Shown piece after piece: positions 5,454 to 7,005 of a stretch of 7,005 nucleotides of DNA. A program made the translations under genes and the position numbers. The number at the start of each line of letters is the position of its first letter. Position 1 is the first letter of the stretch. The notes under the pieces are model-generated. The model searched no databases and was not told where the DNA came from. It worked only from the letters and a program-made list of their open reading frames with translations. The stretch covers positions 1 through 7,005 of the forward strand of contig CAJQKX010000728.1 in assembly GCA_905479025.1 (NCBI GenBank), written 5' to 3'. This DNA comes from an uncultured Paraglaciecola sp. (GTDB lineage Bacteria > Pseudomonadota > Gammaproteobacteria > Enterobacterales > Alteromonadaceae).

Positions 5454-5474
5454 TTTTTGAACGCCTTGTTAGCA
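5440..5474 (-). other. attC 5' half-site joined directly to higB
   Basis: The sense sequence TGCTAACAAGGCGTTCAAAA (5474-5455) is a standard left half of an attC (R'' box TGCTAAC followed by the L'' arm). It follows the stop of the 193-aa gene by one base pair or less, as in intact cassettes. No matching right half or GTTRRRY box follows; the higB reading frame begins inside it. The two cassettes are therefore fused into one. Confidence 0.72.
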
Positions 5475-6056
5475 TTACTGCACTAGGGGCTCATTGCTAC
5501 ATATGAACATTATTTGCTCAACTGTTCTCATGGGTGTTATTTGGAATCCAGTTTTTTCAACATGCCTTTCGTGTATGGCGTTAAACTCAGGATCAGAAGA
5601 CACCCTTTGACAAAGGTCTAAATATGACCAGAACAACTCGATTTTTTCAACTTTCTGCTTGTGGGATTTCCCTGTAAGGAAATTGCAAACTCGGCTATCC
5701 CATATTGCATAAACCTCAGGATTAATGAAGTGTAGAAGCTTAGACACACCAACGAGTGAGTTGTTAATAAGTCGCTTTAAGGTTTTTATATTTTCGTCAG
5801 ATATTCTATTGGGTCGTTTTGCCTCATTAAGAATCGAAACAGCTGTCGCGAATTCGTCACTTTTGAAATTTAATATTGTTGGCATCCACCCGTAAGTAAA
5901 ATTTGCGCCAACGACTAAATCTTGCTCTGTCAGCTCATCTTTTCCCGAGAAGTAATTAACAAAGTGGTAATAGGATTTGTTATACCTGTCTTCGTGGTTA
6001 TCAACCTCTAGACAAGTAGACCGTTCGAGAATTTTTTTTGTTGAAATGTTATCCAT
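5475..6056 (-). CDS. Hypothetical protein, 193 aa, with SKLLHF-NPEVYAIWDSRV motif
   Basis: I do not recognise the family with certainty. The product is soluble, with no signal peptide or membrane span, and mostly helical. An N-terminal polar part (1-50) leads into ANFTYGWMPTIL (51-62), a helical middle (ATAVSILNEAKR), then the striking SKLLHFINPEVYAIWDSRV (105-123) and a C-terminal part ending FQITPMRTVEQIMF. The pattern K-L-L-H-F-x-x-P-x-x-(Y/F)-x-I-W-D-S-R-V recalls a motif seen in helical proteins related to helix-hairpin-helix DNA glycosylases and in unnamed defence-associated genes, but this is a weak resemblance from memory. ATG at 6056-6054 has GAGGA four nt upstream, a strong ribosome site. 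TAA at 5477-5475 abuts the attC left half. Since the right half is lost, this gene and the higBA remains now form one cassette. Confidence 0.75.
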   Translation of the reverse strand: MDNISTKKILERSTCLEVDNHEDRYNKSYYHFVNYFSGKDELTEQDLVVGANFTYGWMPTILNFKSDEFATAVSILNEAKRPNRISDENIKTLKRLINNSLVGVSKLLHFINPEVYAIWDSRVCNFLTGKSHKQKVEKIELFWSYLDLCQRVSSDPEFNAIHERHVEKTGFQITPMRTVEQIMFICSNEPLVQ

Positions 6057-6069
6057 AGCTTCCTCAGTA

Positions 6070-6157
6070 TTCTAACGCCTTGCTAAAGGGCAACTTTGCT
6101 GCGAAGCAGCGCTTAAAGTTGTCCAGCGGCAGGCGTTCATTGAGCAACTTGTTATAC
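6070..6157 (-). other. attC site of the 81-aa membrane-protein cassette
   Basis: Sense boxes are GTATAAC (6157-6151) and GTTAGAA (6076-6070). The long inner hairpin pairs GACAACTTTAAGCGCTGC with GCAGCAAAGTTGCCC across a TTC loop. The outer arm AACAAGTTGCT faces AGCAAGGCGTT. About 88 bp; the best palindrome in the window. Confidence 0.9.
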
Positions 6158-6174
6158 CTTTTATGTTGATGATG

Positions 6175-6420
6175 TTAGCTCCATCGTACTAGCCCGATTA
6201 TTGCAGAAACAGCATAGAAAAATTGCAATGCAAAAAACGCCCAGCGTTTATCGATGAAACCCCATCCCGCAAACAGCAAAGCTGATAGTAATAGCAGACT
6301 GAAGCCGAGTATTTCGTTTCCTGTATTTGATGCTATGAGAAATGCATAGATCATTGCTAATACAGAGCCTGAAACTTCAAACACAGTGACTAATTTTTTT
6401 TGATCTATTTTCCAATGCAT
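6175..6420 (-). CDS. Hypothetical small membrane protein, 81 aa, three spans
   Basis: Not recognised beyond being an integral membrane protein. Three hydrophobic spans occur at about residues 12-30, 36-54 and 59-78, joined by very short loops (SNTGNE and DKR) and preceded by a basic N-terminus (MHWKIDQKK), which suggests the N-terminus faces the cytoplasm. The tight bundle with a conserved-looking FIDKRWAFFALQFFYAV segment resembles small transporter-like or PnuC-like half units, but this is not evidence of transport. ATG at 6420-6418 is preceded by AGGTAAG with about 7 nt spacing. TAA at 6177-6175 lies 17 bp before the attC. The whole cassette is about 380 bp, with only 28 nt of leader, so it is probably transcribed from upstream. 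Appears intact. Confidence 0.78.
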   Translation of the reverse strand: MHWKIDQKKLVTVFEVSGSVLAMIYAFLIASNTGNEILGFSLLLLSALLFAGWGFIDKRWAFFALQFFYAVSAIIGLVRWS

Positions 6421-6448
6421 AATGCAACTTACCTAATGGTGCTTTGAG

Positions 6449-6506
6449 GTATAACGTTTCAGGTTGAGGCGAGCGCTAGCGCGTCCCAACCCCTGACTTG
6501 TTATGT
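6449..6506 (-). other. attC site of the 130-aa membrane-protein cassette
   Basis: Sense boxes are ACATAAC (6506-6500) and GTTATAC (6455-6449). The arms AAGTCAGGGGTTGGGACGCG and CTCGCCTCAACCTGAAACG pair with the usual few extrahelical bases around a GCTAGC-containing tip. About 58 bp. The gene's TAA is inside the first box. Confidence 0.9.
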
Positions 6507-6893
6507 GTCGTTTGCACCATCGCTCTGTACAATCTTATCTTTGCTAAATATGAAGTACGCTGTTATTAGCGTTCCAGCTACAAGTAAAAAAATTGTCAGA
6601 ACAGCAGCGGTTACATTTCCACCAGCCGGGATCATATAATTCGAGCCTAGTTGTTCTAAGTCTGCTCTGATAGTTGTGTAGATCCCACCTAGTTGAATAT
6701 AGCGAAAGACCATTGAACAACTAAATATGAAATACAAAGATACACTCAGCCACTTTAATTTCGCCGTCGCTCGATTTCCTACAAAGAAAAACGTCACCAA
6801 CACAGCAAATGTACCGCTGATCCAGAACTCCAATGTTACATCCATACGGGTTACTAATTGGTGAGAAATCGCTAATAATTCAGATTCTGTCAC
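6501..6893 (-). CDS. Hypothetical membrane protein, 130 aa, three spans
   Basis: Unrecognised integral membrane protein. The N-terminal 20 residues are polar and helical (MTESELLAISHQLVTRMD). Spans follow near 21-38 (FWISGTFAVLVTFFFV), 46-64 (KWLSVSLYFIFSCSMVF) and 94-116 (TAAVLTIFLLVAGTLITAYF). Between the second and third is a polar loop of about 28 residues with IRADLEQLGSNYMIPAGGN. The tail KDKIVQSDGANDT is hydrophilic. The start is GTG at 6893-6891, chosen because AGGAG stands six nt before it, immediately inside the cassette boundary at 6909; the leader is thus only about 20 nt. The TAA (6503-6501) is part of the following attC. Intact by eye. No function can be given; similar small membrane proteins are common in cassette arrays. 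Confidence 0.78.
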   Translation of the reverse strand: MTESELLAISHQLVTRMDVTLEFWISGTFAVLVTFFFVGNRATAKLKWLSVSLYFIFSCSMVFRYIQLGGIYTTIRADLEQLGSNYMIPAGGNVTAAVLTIFLLVAGTLITAYFIFSKDKIVQSDGANDT

Positions 6894-6908
6894 TGGATAC
6901 TCCTAGAT

Positions 6909-6968
6909 ACATAACGTCTCAAGAAGGGGTGCCGATTTTTGGCGTCCCTCTTACTTGATTTGTTATGA
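6909..6968 (-). other. attC site of the rightmost, partial cassette
   Basis: Sense boxes are TCATAAC (6968-6962) and GTTATGT (6915-6909). The arms AAGAGGGACGCC and GGCACCCCTT pair around an AAAAATC loop, and the outer arms CAAATCAAG and CTTGAGACG face each other. About 60 bp. Confidence 0.9.
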
Positions 6969-7005
6969 CTTTTTGTCATTCCTGAGTATTTCTACAATAC
7001 GGTTA
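6963..7005 (-). CDS. C-terminal end of an unknown cassette protein (partial)
   Basis: Only the last 13 codons are inside the window: NRIVEILRNDKKS followed by TAA at 6965-6963. This is the one minus-strand frame free of stops, and its stop codon sits inside the R'' box of the attC, as in several neighbouring cassettes. The charged helical tail says nothing about function. Confidence 0.6.
   Translation of the reverse strand, partial: NRIVEILRNDKKS

Larger units (their letters stand above)
945..7005 (-). mobile_element. Integron gene-cassette array (distal segment, integrase not in window)
   Basis: A run of a dozen short genes, all on the minus strand, most followed by an imperfect palindrome. 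In the sense direction each palindrome begins with a box ending in AAC and ends with a GTTRRRY-like box, the signature of integron attC sites. Several gene stop codons lie inside the first box of their attC, as is typical of cassettes. Since the attC follows each gene, cassettes are inserted from the right, so the integrase and attI should lie beyond 7005 and the array should end near 945. The gene content (DUF805, EthD, thioredoxin, SEC-C, higBA, small membrane proteins) is the usual random assortment of a chromosomal integron. The attC sites vary in length and sequence, so this is not a homogeneous VCR-type array. Confidence 0.9.

Noticed and set aside
945..6968. Regularly spaced palindromes as a CRISPR array or REP elements
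   Set aside because: The palindromes differ in sequence and length, are separated by whole genes and carry AAC/GTT boundary boxes, which fits attC sites and not CRISPR or REP repeats.
1..7005. Integron integrase gene, attI, tRNA or rRNA genes
   Set aside because: No tyrosine-recombinase-like frame and no RNA gene signature was seen on either strand; the integrase is expected beyond the right edge.

Overview
The window looks like the distal part of a sedentary chromosomal integron cassette array, running from right to left on the minus strand. Every gene I can support is on the minus strand. Nearly all are short, unrelated, single-gene units, separated by recombination sites of the attC type. 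On the plus strand each site appears as taacgcc or taacgt, then an imperfect palindrome, then a gtta box. Eleven more or less complete attC sites and two half-sites can be placed. The sites differ in length (about 46 to 105 bp) and sequence, unlike the uniform long repeats of a Vibrio cholerae superintegron. The AT-rich composition, the cassette families and the site style suggest a marine or aquatic gammaproteobacterium (Alteromonadales/Oceanospirillales/Vibrionales-like). The genus cannot be fixed from this sequence.

Layout in transcription order (high to low coordinates): C-terminal tail of an unknown protein (6963 to the right edge); 130-aa three-span membrane protein (6501-6893); 81-aa three-span membrane protein (6175-6420); 193-aa soluble protein of unknown function (5475-6056); a broken higB-higA toxin-antitoxin pair (4897-5453); an EthD-like protein (4416-4781); a truncated FlaR/adenylate-kinase-like P-loop protein (3942-4319); an Xre-type regulator with a repeat-rich operator region (3453-3916); a 62-aa SEC-C zinc-binding protein (3099-3287); a thioredoxin-fold protein with a WCPDC motif (2509-2922); a membrane PH-domain-like protein (2017-2445); a DUF805 membrane protein (1528-1881); and a decayed membrane metal-dependent-hydrolase-like gene (1014-1413). 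After the last attC (945-1019) comes an MFS transporter, open to the left edge. It is probably the chromosomal flank of the array, not a cassette.

Most cassettes have only 15-60 nt between the recombination point and the start codon, usually with a good Shine-Dalgarno. They therefore probably depend on read-through from upstream promoters. The exception with visible regulatory DNA is the Xre cassette, which carries GACAA-type repeats at an exact 11-bp period.

The most notable theme is decay. Two attC sites have been cut in half by deletions that also removed one end of a gene: the 5' end of higB and the 3' end of the FlaR-like gene. higA has an in-frame nonsense codon, the FlaR-like gene has ATA where its ATG is expected, and the terminal hydrolase cassette has an internal deletion and frameshifts. 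This fits the idea that distal cassettes are the oldest and least expressed. No integrase or attI is present; they should lie to the right of this window. I do not see a convincing new multi-gene system here. The best candidates for new biology are the 193-aa protein, the two small membrane proteins and the operator repeats.
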